DNA from: an uncultured bacterium
GTDB taxonomy: Bacteria > Bacillota > Clostridia > Lachnospirales > Lachnospiraceae
NCBI GenBank assembly: GCA_947647735.1
Contig: CANSLJ010000032.1
Span: forward strand, 1 to 42,589
Reading direction: 5' to 3'
DNA length: 42,589 nucleotides
Part shown: positions 32,356-40,677 of the stretch, in pieces
How the letters are laid out: each line of letters opens with the position of its first letter
How positions within the stretch are numbered: the first letter of the stretch is position 1
Position numbers and translations under genes: made by a program
Notes under the pieces: generated by a model
The model's database searches: none
What the model was told of the DNA's origin: nothing
The model's input: the letters and a program-made list of their open reading frames with translations, nothing else

Positions 32356-33444
32356 TTAACGGACTGCCCCCATCACCTGCATCGCCACCTGAACTGCCGG
32401 ATCTGTGATCAGATCCCCCGCGAGAAGTTTTTTATCCCCCTCCGTCTCCTCTCCTCTGCCTTTCCGCAGCACCGCCATATTCAATGCCTTAAACATCGGG
32501 ATCAGCTTCCCCATATCCTGCTCCTTATCCAGCACACAATTCCCCAGTAAATGCTGTTCAAATTCGCAGGTGGAGATGATCTGCATACAGATACGCAGCT
32601 CTCCGGTAATATCCGAGGCTTCCATTAAAATATCCGGCCTTTTTTCATAACATCTCAAAAAGTATTCCTTGGCGCCCTGCACATCCTTTTTTTCAAAAAA
32701 GCCTGCCAGAACCCTCTTTACTTCCCCTGTCTCAAACTTTTCTCCTATGATTGCTATCCGACACTCATAAGGGTGTAAGTGATTCCCCTGTATCCAGACC
32801 ATCTGTAAAAATTCTGACAAAAAACCAAAAACACGTTTTCTATATCCGTCATATCCAGTGACATCGATACGCCTCTGCACCTCGAACAAAATATCAAACA
32901 GCCATTCACAATACCTGTCATAAAGGGATTTTGGCATAACACAGATATTTCCGAAATAGACTTTATTGTTATGTACCAGTTTTTCAAAAAATTCATAGTA
33001 AGACGGATATTTTTCCTTTACGACTTCCTCTGTCACCTGCAGGTCATGAAGATTATGATCCACAGCAAAACCATCATAATAATTACTGTGAAGATTGAGT
33101 TGCTCTGTTGTAATCAAATCATATTCTTGTAATATTTGTTCACAGTCCTGCTCTGTTAAAAGGCGCTCTAGTCCACTCTTCTCTCTACGGATCACGGGGA
33201 AGCGCCGATAATGGCAAATTCCTATATTATCTGTACCTTTATAGTTCTTCCATACCCAGTACATACCAGTTAATTCGCTGAAATATGGGTTTTGGGCGGA
33301 AATATTATCCTCCCCATCGTCATCCTGCAGATAAGTTTTATCCAGCGTTCCATGCAGAGCATGTCCTACTTGCAGCGGGATGTACATGCTGTCTTTCGGT
33401 TTTTCAAACAATTTATGCGTCATAACAAAAAACTTTGTGGACAT
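32356..33444 (-). CDS. DUF4422 glycosyltransferase with C-terminal extension
   Basis: A 362-residue protein. The N-terminal part (KFFVMTHKLFE, YIPLQVGHAL, ELTGMYWVWKNY, IGICHYRRF, NICVMPKSLYDRY, FLSEFLQMVW) matches DUF4422, a group of probable capsular or surface-polysaccharide glycosyltransferases. Residues about 235-362 form an extra helical tail of unknown role (GEVKRVLAGFFEKKDVQGAK, ILMEASDITGELRI). The ATG at 33444 has AGAGGG upstream; the in-frame extension to 33510 has no ribosome site. It stands alone between rubrerythrin and GntR. Confidence 0.82.
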   Translation of the reverse strand: MSTKFFVMTHKLFEKPKDSMYIPLQVGHALHGTLDKTYLQDDDGEDNISAQNPYFSELTGMYWVWKNYKGTDNIGICHYRRFPVIRREKSGLERLLTEQDCEQILQEYDLITTEQLNLHSNYYDGFAVDHNLHDLQVTEEVVKEKYPSYYEFFEKLVHNNKVYFGNICVMPKSLYDRYCEWLFDILFEVQRRIDVTGYDGYRKRVFGFLSEFLQMVWIQGNHLHPYECRIAIIGEKFETGEVKRVLAGFFEKKDVQGAKEYFLRCYEKRPDILMEASDITGELRICMQIISTCEFEQHLLGNCVLDKEQDMGKLIPMFKALNMAVLRKGRGEETEGDKKLLAGDLITDPAVQVAMQVMGAVR

Positions 33445-33564
33445 TTTTCCCTCTCTCACAAAAACTTCCCGCACCGCACTGTTCCGCTGCAGGAAGCTTC
33501 TTTGATTCATATAAGAACAGTCTGCGAAACATACCGTCCGTTATTCCATCATGCTGAAATAGTC

Positions 33565-34101
33565 TTAATAATTCTCTGCATGTATCTCAAAATAACCCTG
33601 CGGATGCGCGCAGACAGGGCAGATTTCCGGTGCTTTTGTACCCACCACGATATGACCGCAATTTCTGCATTCCCACACCTTCACTTCACTCTTCTCAAAT
33701 ACTTTCGCAGTTTCAACATTCTTTAATAATGTTCTGTAACGCTCTTCATGATGTTTCTCTATCTCGGCCACCATGCGGAATTTAGCCGCCAATTCAGGGA
33801 AACCCTCTTCCTCCGCTGTCTTGGCAAAGCCCGCATACATATCCGTCCATTCGTAATTCTCTCCTGCTGCTGCCGAAGCAAGATTATAGGCTGTGTCCCC
33901 AATGCCTTCCATCTCTTTAAACCATATCTTTGCATGCTCTCTTTCGTTTTCTGCCGTATCCAGAAACAATTCAGCGATCTGCTCATAACCTTCCTGCTTT
34001 GCCACGGATGCAAAATAGGTATATTTGCTTCTCGCCTGCGTCTCCCCTGCAAAAGCAGCCTCCAGATTCTTTCCTGTCTGTGTTCCCTCATACTTGCTCA
34101 T
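33565..34101 (-). CDS. Rubrerythrin
   Basis: A 178-residue non-haem iron protein that reduces hydrogen peroxide in anaerobes. The N-terminal four-helix domain carries the diiron ligands ([37 protein letters not shown]). The C-terminal rubredoxin-type domain has CRNC and CPVC. Both metal sites look intact. AAAGGAGGAG fixes the ATG at 34101. A TTGACA lies upstream, but I cannot place its -10 with confidence and see no clear PerR box. Confidence 0.96.
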   Translation of the reverse strand: MSKYEGTQTGKNLEAAFAGETQARSKYTYFASVAKQEGYEQIAELFLDTAENEREHAKIWFKEMEGIGDTAYNLASAAAGENYEWTDMYAGFAKTAEEEGFPELAAKFRMVAEIEKHHEERYRTLLKNVETAKVFEKSEVKVWECRNCGHIVVGTKAPEICPVCAHPQGYFEIHAENY

Positions 34102-34255
34102 CTTGAATCTCCTCCTTTTATCCCTTTCGTCTTCCCTCTGATGTTTTTTATAGCATACATACTCGTATTGTATACCTTTCATTTGTCAATATACCCATTT
34201 TGGCAGAATTCATACAGCCGAAAACACATTTCCAGTATCCATCCGCCCTTTCGTT

Positions 34256-35623
34256 TTACATTTCAACATTCTCCCCTCTTCCGAATGAAATAATACTTCC
34301 ATAATTGGATAGCAGTTTCTGCATATTGTAATCCATTTTCTTTGTGAGCTTCTCGTATATTTCCCGCTCTTCCTGTGTAAAACCGGAAAAGCGCAGTTCC
34401 GCCGCCTCCGACTCCGCCGCCCTCAGCTCCTCCAGAACCGCTTCCGCCTGCGGCAGAAAGGTGACATTAATTCGTTTTGTTTTCCGGGATTCTCCCCTCT
34501 GCCTTCCGGCCTGTGCATCCTCCACCTGAAGATACCCTTTGACCGACAGCTTCTGCAACCTGTGGGATATCCCCTGAACCGTCTCTCCCAGACGATCCGC
34601 CAGATCCCGCTTACGGCAGGGCGAAACCGTCCTGCACAGGCAGAGTATCAGACGCGCATCCCGCAGCGAAAGATCATATTTTACGGCCGCCGGCTCCAGA
34701 TAATAATCCAGAAGTTTTCTACCGCGGTATATTTCCGACAATGCTCCCTCCCCGCTGATTTCTTCCAGAGAAATATACAATTGATTCTCCAGCTTTTTGG
34801 CTCCGATAGATAGACTGCCGTCACCGGCTGCATCAATCAGAAAACGATATACCTGAAACCTAATTTTTTCATAGTCCTCTTCTGAAAAAATATTTTTATA
34901 AAAATTGGTATAGCAGTCAAAAACGGCCCGCTTCATCCGCACTGTCTTCGCAAGGCTCATTCCCTGAGATACCAGGGAACCTTTTGTTTTCACATAATAA
35001 TAGAGCGGTATCTGTACCGCCGAGAACACTGCCGCATGACGGATATATTCCAGATTGAACATAAAGTCTTCACACCAGCTCACAGAAGGATCCATCCTGA
35101 GATGATACTTCTCCACAATATCCCTGCGGTACAGCTTATTCCAGAGAACACCATAATAAAAATCCGCGGGATTCTCCATCATATACGCTGCATACTGCTC
35201 CCGCGAAAAAGGCTCCGTTTCATCGATATTCCCTTTCGGAGAAATACGCTCCCCGATCACACGATAAAAATCCGCGATCACCAGATCACAATGATGCTCC
35301 TCGGCTGTTTTTACAAAACGCTTCGCTGCATCCGGCGTGATCCAGTCGTCGCTGTCCACAAACTGTAAATAAGTACCGCAGGCTTTCGACAACGCCAGAT
35401 TTCTGGAGTCGGAAACACCGCTGTTCTCCTTGTGGATCACCACAATCCGTTCATCCTGCTGTGCGAATTCATCACAGATAGAACCCGAATTATCCGTACT
35501 GCCATCATCCACAAGCAACAGTTCAAAATCCGTATATTCCTGATGTATAATGCTGTTAATACAACGGTGAAGTGTTGCCTGCGCATTATGCACAGGCACA
35601 ATGATACTGACTTCAGGTGACAT
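34256..35623 (-). CDS. GT2 glycosyltransferase fused to a MarR-like winged-helix domain
   Basis: A 455-residue two-part protein. Residues 1-215 are a complete GT2 domain (VSIIVPVHNAQATLHRC, LLLVDDGSTDNS, YLQFVDSDDWITP with the metal DSD at 90-92, GVLWNKLYRRDIV). Residues about 230-310 link to a MarR-type winged helix at 316-435 (LSLRDARLILCLCR, RDLADRLGETVQGISHRLQKL as the recognition helix, then a basic wing RQRGESRKTKRINV). The frame is continuous, and GAGAGGT precedes the ATG. The combination of a sugar-transfer enzyme and a DNA-binding domain in one chain is unusual. Confidence 0.85.
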   Translation of the reverse strand: MSPEVSIIVPVHNAQATLHRCINSIIHQEYTDFELLLVDDGSTDNSGSICDEFAQQDERIVVIHKENSGVSDSRNLALSKACGTYLQFVDSDDWITPDAAKRFVKTAEEHHCDLVIADFYRVIGERISPKGNIDETEPFSREQYAAYMMENPADFYYGVLWNKLYRRDIVEKYHLRMDPSVSWCEDFMFNLEYIRHAAVFSAVQIPLYYYVKTKGSLVSQGMSLAKTVRMKRAVFDCYTNFYKNIFSEEDYEKIRFQVYRFLIDAAGDGSLSIGAKKLENQLYISLEEISGEGALSEIYRGRKLLDYYLEPAAVKYDLSLRDARLILCLCRTVSPCRKRDLADRLGETVQGISHRLQKLSVKGYLQVEDAQAGRQRGESRKTKRINVTFLPQAEAVLEELRAAESEAAELRFSGFTQEEREIYEKLTKKMDYNMQKLLSNYGSIISFGRGENVEM

Positions 35624-35643
35624 AAAAACCTCTCATTTCTTCA

Positions 35644-35673
35644 TTACTCAAGCATATAGCACATTTCATGCCA
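35644..35673 (-). repeat. Ten-codon remnant of a second GNAT gene copy
   Basis: Directly after the GNAT stop codon, in the same frame, the DNA encodes WHEMCYMLE then TAA. This repeats the end of the GNAT gene (WHEMCYVLAQ) with synonymous changes. It looks like the tail of a tandem paralogue lost by recombination, or a local duplication. Confidence 0.7.
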
Positions 35674-35676
35674 TTT

Positions 35677-36198
35677 TCACTGCGCAAGCACGTAGCACAT
35701 CTCGTGCCATTCTTCATTGCCCCATGTAGAATTGGCAATGCCCAGATCGGAGAATCCCATCTTCTTATACATTTCCACTTTCTGCTCAAGGCAGGTGAGG
35801 ATCAGGCGGCTCCGGCCCTCTTCTCTCTGCTTTTCCGCATACTGCTTGACAATCTCCCGCGCCAGTCCCTGCCCGCGGTACTGAGGCAGCACGTCGAGCC
35901 CCAGCAGCATTATGTTTTTCCCTTCCGCATTGTGAAGACTGATGTCCGTAAAAAACTCGTCCCGGAAAGAAGGCTCGTCCGTCGCAACGCCATTTAAAAA
36001 TCCTGCTATTTTTCCCGTTTCCTTATCCACAGCCGTCAGGAAAAATGCCGGGGCTGCCACGATCCGCTCGGTCATCGATTTCGGGGAACATGCCTCGTGG
36101 GGCGGGAAGCAGATCTGTTCAATGGCGACTGCTTCGGCGGTTTGATCGGGGGTTATGTCTTGGAATTTGAATTGATTTGTTATTGGTTGGGGTTTCAT
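35677..36198 (-). CDS. GNAT-family N-acetyltransferase
   Basis: A 173-residue acetyl-CoA-dependent acetyltransferase. The acetyl-CoA loop reads LPQYRGQGLAREIVKQYAE, preceded by the strand IMLLGLDV; substrate-side features include EQICFPPHEACSPKSM, a start seen in AANAT-like GNATs. The substrate (an amine or peptide) cannot be told. AAAGGAAAAACT precedes the ATG. A ten-codon remnant of a second copy follows its stop. Confidence 0.9.
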   Translation of the reverse strand: MKPQPITNQFKFQDITPDQTAEAVAIEQICFPPHEACSPKSMTERIVAAPAFFLTAVDKETGKIAGFLNGVATDEPSFRDEFFTDISLHNAEGKNIMLLGLDVLPQYRGQGLAREIVKQYAEKQREEGRSRLILTCLEQKVEMYKKMGFSDLGIANSTWGNEEWHEMCYVLAQ

Positions 36199-36240
36199 AG
36201 TTTTTCCTTTCGTTTATCGTTTTTTCTTTTTTCGGTATTA

Positions 36241-36873
36241 TTATATAGTTCTTGGAAAAAGTATCCTTTTCAGAACCGCTCGTTTCAAATCAGGATATTT
36301 CTCCAGCGCGTTCTCATATGCCCGAAGTGTTTTATCATCAAACAGCACCCATTTGATCACATCAATCTTTCCAAGATGCATTGCTGCAAACCACTTTGCC
36401 GTACTGACAGCAATTCTTGCTGCATCTTCCAAAGGAAAACGGTAAATACCCGTGGAAATGGACGGAAAAGCAATACTCCTTATTCCATTCTCCAATGCCA
36501 GTTCCAGACAGGACTGATAACTGGATTCAAGCAGTTCAAGCTCTCTGGATTTACCGCCGTTCCAATGGGGCCCCGGTGTGTGGATCACATATTCGCAGGG
36601 GAGCCTGTAGGCCTTCGTTATCTTAGCTTTGCCAGTTTTGCATCCATTCAGCAGACGGCATTCTGCCAGAAGCTCCGGACCTGCCGCGCGGTGGATCGCA
36701 CCGTCAACACCGCCTCCTCCGAGAAGGCTTGTATTGGCAGCGTTCACGATTGCCTGCACGTTATGATTGTGCGTGATGTCACCTTTAACTGCTATGAATT
36801 TAGTCTGGGGTTGCGTTTCTTTGGGTTCATCTTTTTGCTGTGTATTTATTTCGGTGTCTTTTATCTTGTTCAA
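36241..36873 (-). CDS. Macrodomain protein (ADP-ribose / O-acetyl-ADP-ribose hydrolase-like)
   Basis: A 210-residue macrodomain. The ADP-ribose-binding signature is complete (AIVNAANTSLLGGGGVDGAIHRAAG, residues about 41-65; SIAFPSISTGIYRFP later). Such proteins remove O-acetyl-ADP-ribose or reverse mono-ADP-ribosylation. The first 25 residues are a charged extension. The start is TTG at 36873, with AGGAG 12 nt upstream, a rather long spacing. It is 42 bp from the GNAT gene, so the two may be co-transcribed. Confidence 0.9.
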   Translation of the reverse strand: MNKIKDTEINTQQKDEPKETQPQTKFIAVKGDITHNHNVQAIVNAANTSLLGGGGVDGAIHRAAGPELLAECRLLNGCKTGKAKITKAYRLPCEYVIHTPGPHWNGGKSRELELLESSYQSCLELALENGIRSIAFPSISTGIYRFPLEDAARIAVSTAKWFAAMHLGKIDVIKWVLFDDKTLRAYENALEKYPDLKRAVLKRILFPRTI

Positions 36874-36959
36874 AGCGGAATTTGTCTCCTTTTGATTTTT
36901 GTTATAAGAAATTATTCTTCTATACTTATAATATTTTTATTTTATCATCTTTTATAAGT

Positions 36960-37666
36960 TATTTCTTCTGAATTATTATAATAAATCTTTTTGGTGGATA
37001 TCTCAATATGCCTAGGTTATTTTTGTCAAATATGCAAAATTTTTGCTCAAAGTTTTGATACATAAGAAATAAGAAAAATCAGAAACATATAAGCTATAAA
37101 TACCACCAAGGTTCCATTTGACGGCTTTGTATTCAATGGTATATTGGTTGTGCACATTCGCCCTGCTTAAACCGGAATTCTTCCAAGCCCAATCTATTTT
37201 CTATACATTTTGAGCAAAAAGTTTCTGCTGATATTGCTTTACATAATTCAGCACCCTTCTTCCCGCATCTTCATTGGTAAATTTTATAAATTTGCTTGTA
37301 ACCTCTATAAATTTAAAGAGAGAGCAGTAACATCACCTGTGCTATACTCTCTCTTTGCGGGTAATTTTAATGTTGTCTGCCAACGACCAACTGAGTACTG
37401 GTAAATATATCGGATTTGAGAGTTGTTCGCTTATACGGCAAAAGGAACACGCGTCTCCACATGCCTCTGCATATAACTTCGCACTAACATAGTACGGACA
37501 TGGTGTTGTACCTTTTATAGGTTTTCTTTTTCAATCACTTTCTGGAACTACGAACGACTTTATCTGTTAATACCAGAAATTTAGCCATATCTTTAGACTA
37601 TTACAGTAATTCCTTAATATTCGACAATGCTAATCCCACTTAACTTAGAGGCTTAAATTAGTTCAT
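36960..37666. other. AT-rich stretch without a convincing gene
   Basis: About 700 bp separates the macrodomain gene from the AlbA_2 gene. I find no frame with family resemblance in either direction; a 64-codon plus-strand frame at 37210-37404 has no ribosome site. The only clear structure is a hairpin at 37315-37356. Base composition is clearly lower in GC than the left of the window, marking entry into an accessory region. Confidence 0.6.
37315..37356. terminator. Inverted repeat, possible terminator
   Basis: AAAGAGAGAG and CTCTCTCTTT form a perfect 10-bp stem around a 22-nt loop. T runs are short on both sides, so function is uncertain. Confidence 0.4.
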
Positions 37667-39127
37667 TTATTGTTTTGTTATATACTTCTGTAACCTGCTT
37701 TGCGGTTTCTCTGGTATCGTATATGCCAGCTTACCACTTTCTAATAATGGCTTAAGAAGAGTTCTTGTCATATAGGTCAAGTTCTTATATCCCGTATGTT
37801 CTGAAATCTCTTTTTTGCTTCTCGCTATTTTGCAAAATTCAAGAATCTTTTCTGCAGCTGCATCTCCTCTGACTTGGTCACTGACTTGGTCACTGACTTG
37901 GTCACTGACTTGGTCACTACTCTTTGGGCCTGATTTCATTGTTGCAGTTTCATTCAGTGGAATCACTGTTTTAAATACATCTCCCTCTACAAACTGTGGA
38001 ACCCCACCAGAATACAATTTGGTAAATTTATAAGTATTGCGCATTCCAGAACCCAGCTCATCCGCAAGACCAATCTCCCTAAACACTTTAGAGACTGCGG
38101 GATTCTTAGGGAATGGCTCAAATGTATTCAAATCGAGACTTCCATATCCATGCGTTCTGTTACTGTTTTCCGCATATATCCGTTCTTTTTCAATTACCAT
38201 TTTGGCTACATAACCGCTTGAATAGTCTCTGTGTGCCAAACTGTTAGATATAATTTCCCTTAAAATTGCATCTCTAGCACTAACAGACTGCATTCCATCT
38301 AAGACAAATGGATCGCTTAAATGCTTTTTAGCAAACTCACTCATTCTGTCATAGCTGTCCAATAAATTGGTGACTATCACATCTCTATCATCATATCTAT
38401 CCAGATTCTGTACTCGGAAAATCATATCCGTTTTATGCTGCGGAAGTGCTGACATAATAGTTGTGTCTTTTCCAAACAGCAGGATGGCAGCCAGTGTAAT
38501 TCCTTCTCTTCTACTTTCACGATCCAGCAAAATAAGTCCTGCACTTCTTAACAGTTCCTCATCGTCCATTGACAGCCAAGGATGATTGTTACTTCTTGCA
38601 CGAGTCATTTTTCTGGCCCGCTCTATTAAGTCCGATCGCAGTACATCCATTCCCCATTCCGGAAATACCTTATTTACAAAATATGTTCCCTGTTTTCTTG
38701 CATACAGTTTATACACAAGTTCTTCATTATCCGTAATATCAATATCTGACTCGTTATTTCTATCATATATACGCCCAGAACATCTGCTTACCTGCGTACC
38801 GACGGGCACATAAATATGCAGAATTTTTCTTTCCTGAATCTCATATTCCACCGGTGTTAAAAATAGTGGTGGATACATTTTGTTTGCATTATTAATTGCA
38901 GTCACAAAATCTTTTTTCATTTTTTCAGTACAACCGGGGGCTATGCCAAGTATCTCCCCATTATCTTTCACACCTAAGAAAATGTGACCACCATCTCTAT
39001 TAGAAAATGCACAGACACTTTCATAAACGTCCTTCGTGATATCTGTTGTGGATTTCTTGAACTCAGTCGTATGACATTCGCCTTTTTCGATAACTTCCAG
39101 TAATTCTTTTTCGTTCAATTCTTTCAC
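37667..39127 (-). CDS. AlbA_2 (Schlafen-like) and HATPase_c_4 putative transcriptional regulator
   Basis: A 486-residue protein. The AlbA_2 domain (residues 15-130: CHTTEFKKSTTDITKDVYESVCAFSN, GGHIFLGVKDNGEILG) is a putative nucleic-acid-binding domain related to Schlafen. An HATPase_c_4-type region follows (DAILREIISNSLAHRDYSSG; EIGLADELGSGMRN). A perfect SDQV repeat near residues 404-420 precedes a C-terminal winged helix (KKEISEHTGYKNLTYMTRTLL). The GTG at 39127 has no spaced ribosome site. A TTG at 39118 has AGGAG 8 nt upstream and may be the true start. Often found in mobile or defence islands. Confidence 0.85.
   Translation of the reverse strand: MKELNEKELLEVIEKGECHTTEFKKSTTDITKDVYESVCAFSNRDGGHIFLGVKDNGEILGIAPGCTEKMKKDFVTAINNANKMYPPLFLTPVEYEIQERKILHIYVPVGTQVSRCSGRIYDRNNESDIDITDNEELVYKLYARKQGTYFVNKVFPEWGMDVLRSDLIERARKMTRARSNNHPWLSMDDEELLRSAGLILLDRESRREGITLAAILLFGKDTTIMSALPQHKTDMIFRVQNLDRYDDRDVIVTNLLDSYDRMSEFAKKHLSDPFVLDGMQSVSARDAILREIISNSLAHRDYSSGYVAKMVIEKERIYAENSNRTHGYGSLDLNTFEPFPKNPAVSKVFREIGLADELGSGMRNTYKFTKLYSGGVPQFVEGDVFKTVIPLNETATMKSGPKSSDQVSDQVSDQVSDQVRGDAAAEKILEFCKIARSKKEISEHTGYKNLTYMTRTLLKPLLESGKLAYTIPEKPQSRLQKYITKQ
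37869..37916 (-). repeat. Four perfect 12-bp tandem repeats
   Basis: CTGACTTGGTCA (plus strand) occurs four times without a mismatch and encodes SDQV repeats in the linker of the AlbA_2 protein. The 12-bp unit keeps the frame, so copy number can change without breaking the gene. Confidence 0.95.
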
Positions 39128-39345
39128 TCCTGCGTTTTTAATTTATCCATTAAAACAGCATTATAACTTTCTAAATTTGCAAGCACTAATAACTTCTTTG
39201 GTGACATCATTGTAAAGGTGTTTGCTCTTGCCTGCTTTTTAATTCCCTAGAATTCGAGGGGATTAAAATCTGGATTATGAAACAGACCCATAATACCAAT
39301 ATCCATCCCATCTGCATGGATTGTTTCCTTAACTATTTTTCCCAT
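39124..39345 (-). pseudogene. KilA-N domain gene remnant
   Basis: A 74-codon frame with an in-frame TAG at 39247-39249. The translated pieces NPDFNPLEF, GIKKQARANTFTMMSPKK and LANLESYNAVLMDKL match the KilA-N pattern (found in phage antirepressors and bacterial mobile elements), but the N-terminal half is missing. A GGGGGG ribosome site precedes the ATG at 39345. Its stop overlaps the GTG of the AlbA_2 gene. Confidence 0.6.
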
Positions 39346-39380
39346 TGTCCCCCCTTATAATCACAATATAACTTTCTTGC

Positions 39381-39554
39381 TCATTTTACAGACACATCCA
39401 AAAGCACCTCTCCTCGTTCTTCAAACCCTACCTTCACATTGATATGAATATCTGGTGATTTGTTTATGAAAATTACAACCGTCTCCATGTGGCTCAATTG
39501 CTCCAGATTGATGTCAAGACTCCGTTCCCAATGCCTCTTGTAATTTCTAAACAT
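39381..39554 (-). CDS. Short uncertain ORF or gene fragment
   Basis: From the ATG at 39554 the frame encodes a 57-residue peptide ending with IFINKSPDIHINVKVGFEER. It looks protein-like but I do not recognise it. The same frame runs further upstream through the SEC-C gene, where it is only a shadow. It may be another fragment in this debris. Confidence 0.3.
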   Translation of the reverse strand: MFRNYKRHWERSLDINLEQLSHMETVVIFINKSPDIHINVKVGFEERGEVLLDVSVK

Positions 39555-39708
39555 GAGAAGCGGTTTTTGCTGTGAAAGCATCTTCAATATTCGCTTTTTC
39601 CGTTTCCTTAAATGTTCCGCCGATGTGCAATGTCCGGTTATGAAGCGGATGATTCTTATATTTCTTTCCACTTCCATAAGGCCATGGATCGTTTCTTCCA
39701 ATCTTCAT
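39547..39708 (-). CDS. Small degenerate SEC-C motif protein
   Basis: A 53-residue frame: IGRNDPWPYGSGKKYKNH corresponds to the SEC-C zinc motif (usually NDPCPCGSGKKYKxCC/H), but both leading cysteines are Trp/Tyr and the second pair is Asn-His, so zinc binding should be lost. AAGGGCG precedes the ATG, which lies 13 bp past the DUF4268 stop. It may be a decaying tail of a larger protein. Confidence 0.55.
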   Translation of the reverse strand: MKIGRNDPWPYGSGKKYKNHPLHNRTLHIGGTFKETEKANIEDAFTAKTASHV

Positions 39709-39721
39709 CAAGGCGCCCTTC

Positions 39722-40036
39722 CTATGACTGCGTTATATACGGAACAATCACATCGTAAAATCTTTTTGTCCAGTCAGCGTGGAAGTTCGCCATCTGGAGC
39801 CAGTCCGTTTCATTCTCAATACTGACATTACTCAACTGAATAAACACCTTGGACGACTTGATATCATCGCTGCGGTTCCACTGAAGTGTCATGCCCAGTG
39901 CCGATTCGATTTCTTCTTTATGTATATAAAGGCTATCGAAGGCATCCTTATTTTCCTGTTTATTTCCTCTGTCAAATACAACTTCTGCCCGTGCCGCACC
40001 ATAATTTGCTACGCAGCATAGCATCTTCTTCGTCAC
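39722..40036 (-). pseudogene. Truncated DUF4268 protein
   Basis: A 104-residue frame (GTG start) matching the C-terminal part of DUF4268: ANYGAARAEVVFDRGNKQENKDAFDSLY, HKEEIESALGMTLQWNR and VSIENETDWLQM. The first third of that domain is absent and an in-frame TAA lies just upstream. DUF4268 proteins are often linked to nucleases or restriction-like systems, so this is probably a leftover from a defence gene. A short product could still be made. Confidence 0.65.
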
Positions 40037-40051
40037 AACTTACTCTCTTCT

Positions 40052-40068
40052 CCCCAGCATAGCTGGGG
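40052..40068. repeat. GC-rich hairpin at the DUF4268 truncation point
   Basis: CCCCAGC-ATA-GCTGGGG is a perfect 7-bp stem with a 3-nt loop in otherwise AT-rich DNA, 36 bp past the stop of the 190-residue gene and just before the broken DUF4268 frame. It could be the terminator of the three-gene operon (without T run) or a recombination scar. Confidence 0.5.
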
Positions 40069-40104
40069 GATTAGCGTCTTCATTTATACCAAGTTTTCAA
40101 AACA

Positions 40105-40677
40105 TCATTTACGCTTAATTCCAATTGTCAATTCATCAAGCATTCCGAATACCAATTCAAAATTATGTTGAAATTTTGGTGAAATATTATAACTAGCATC
40201 TTCCTTGCTCGAAGATAAACCTAAATATTCATCAATTTCTTTTTCTTGAACTCTATCTCCTGGTTTACATGCAATGGTATTATACCACGACTTAATTTCT
40301 ACTATATCTAAATCTTGCCTCATTTTATTAACATATTTTACAATTTCCTCACCCATTTCAGAAATTTGCGAGTAAGTAGATTTCTTACAATTTATTTTGA
40401 ATTCTGCTCCTTTGTCATCTGCTGCATTTATTTCGTATTTTTCCCAATCAATTTCAAAATAAATTTCACCCACAATTTCATTATTTCTATTGTAATAACG
40501 AAGAGTAATTTTCTTAATGTACTGCTTATCTAATATTCCTTTTCTTATTGTTTCTAAGCAAATAGAATTTGCTCCAAATTGCTCTGCCAACTCATATATG
40601 ACCATATACAAAATGTTTAATCTAGGTTTTACCACTACATCTAATCCTGTGTCAATTCCAGTTTTTACTTCTAACAT
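40105..40677 (-). CDS. Third gene of novel operon: 190-residue protein, possibly HORMA-like
   Basis: A 190-residue protein that I cannot firmly place. Residues 20-47 are helical (LNILYMVIYELAEQFG). Then a strand pair with YIKKITLRYYNRNNEIVGEI and FEIDWEKYEI (53-83), a helix (ISEMGEEIVKYVNKMRQDL), and a long less-ordered tail to a final strand. Helix, beta-hairpin with an IDW phrase, helix and a long C-terminal tail recall bacterial HORMA proteins, but the match is weak. AGGAGGGAGG precedes the ATG, which overlaps the AAA+ gene by 7 bp, so the two are translationally coupled. Confidence 0.55.
   Translation of the reverse strand: MLEVKTGIDTGLDVVVKPRLNILYMVIYELAEQFGANSICLETIRKGILDKQYIKKITLRYYNRNNEIVGEIYFEIDWEKYEINAADDKGAEFKINCKKSTYSQISEMGEEIVKYVNKMRQDLDIVEIKSWYNTIACKPGDRVQEKEIDEYLGLSSSKEDASYNISPKFQHNFELVFGMLDELTIGIKRK

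Noticed and set aside
37210-37404. 64-codon plus-strand frame in the AT-rich gap
   Set aside because: No ribosome site, no family resemblance, and it runs through the hairpin at 37315-37356.
37869-37916. Tandem repeats considered as a CRISPR array
   Set aside because: Units are 12 bp, directly adjacent without spacers, and lie in frame within a gene.
39555-39701. N-terminal half of a 106-codon minus-strand frame
   Set aside because: This part overlaps the SEC-C frame, which carries a recognisable motif, so it is a shadow. Only the portion after 39554 is kept as an uncertain ORF.
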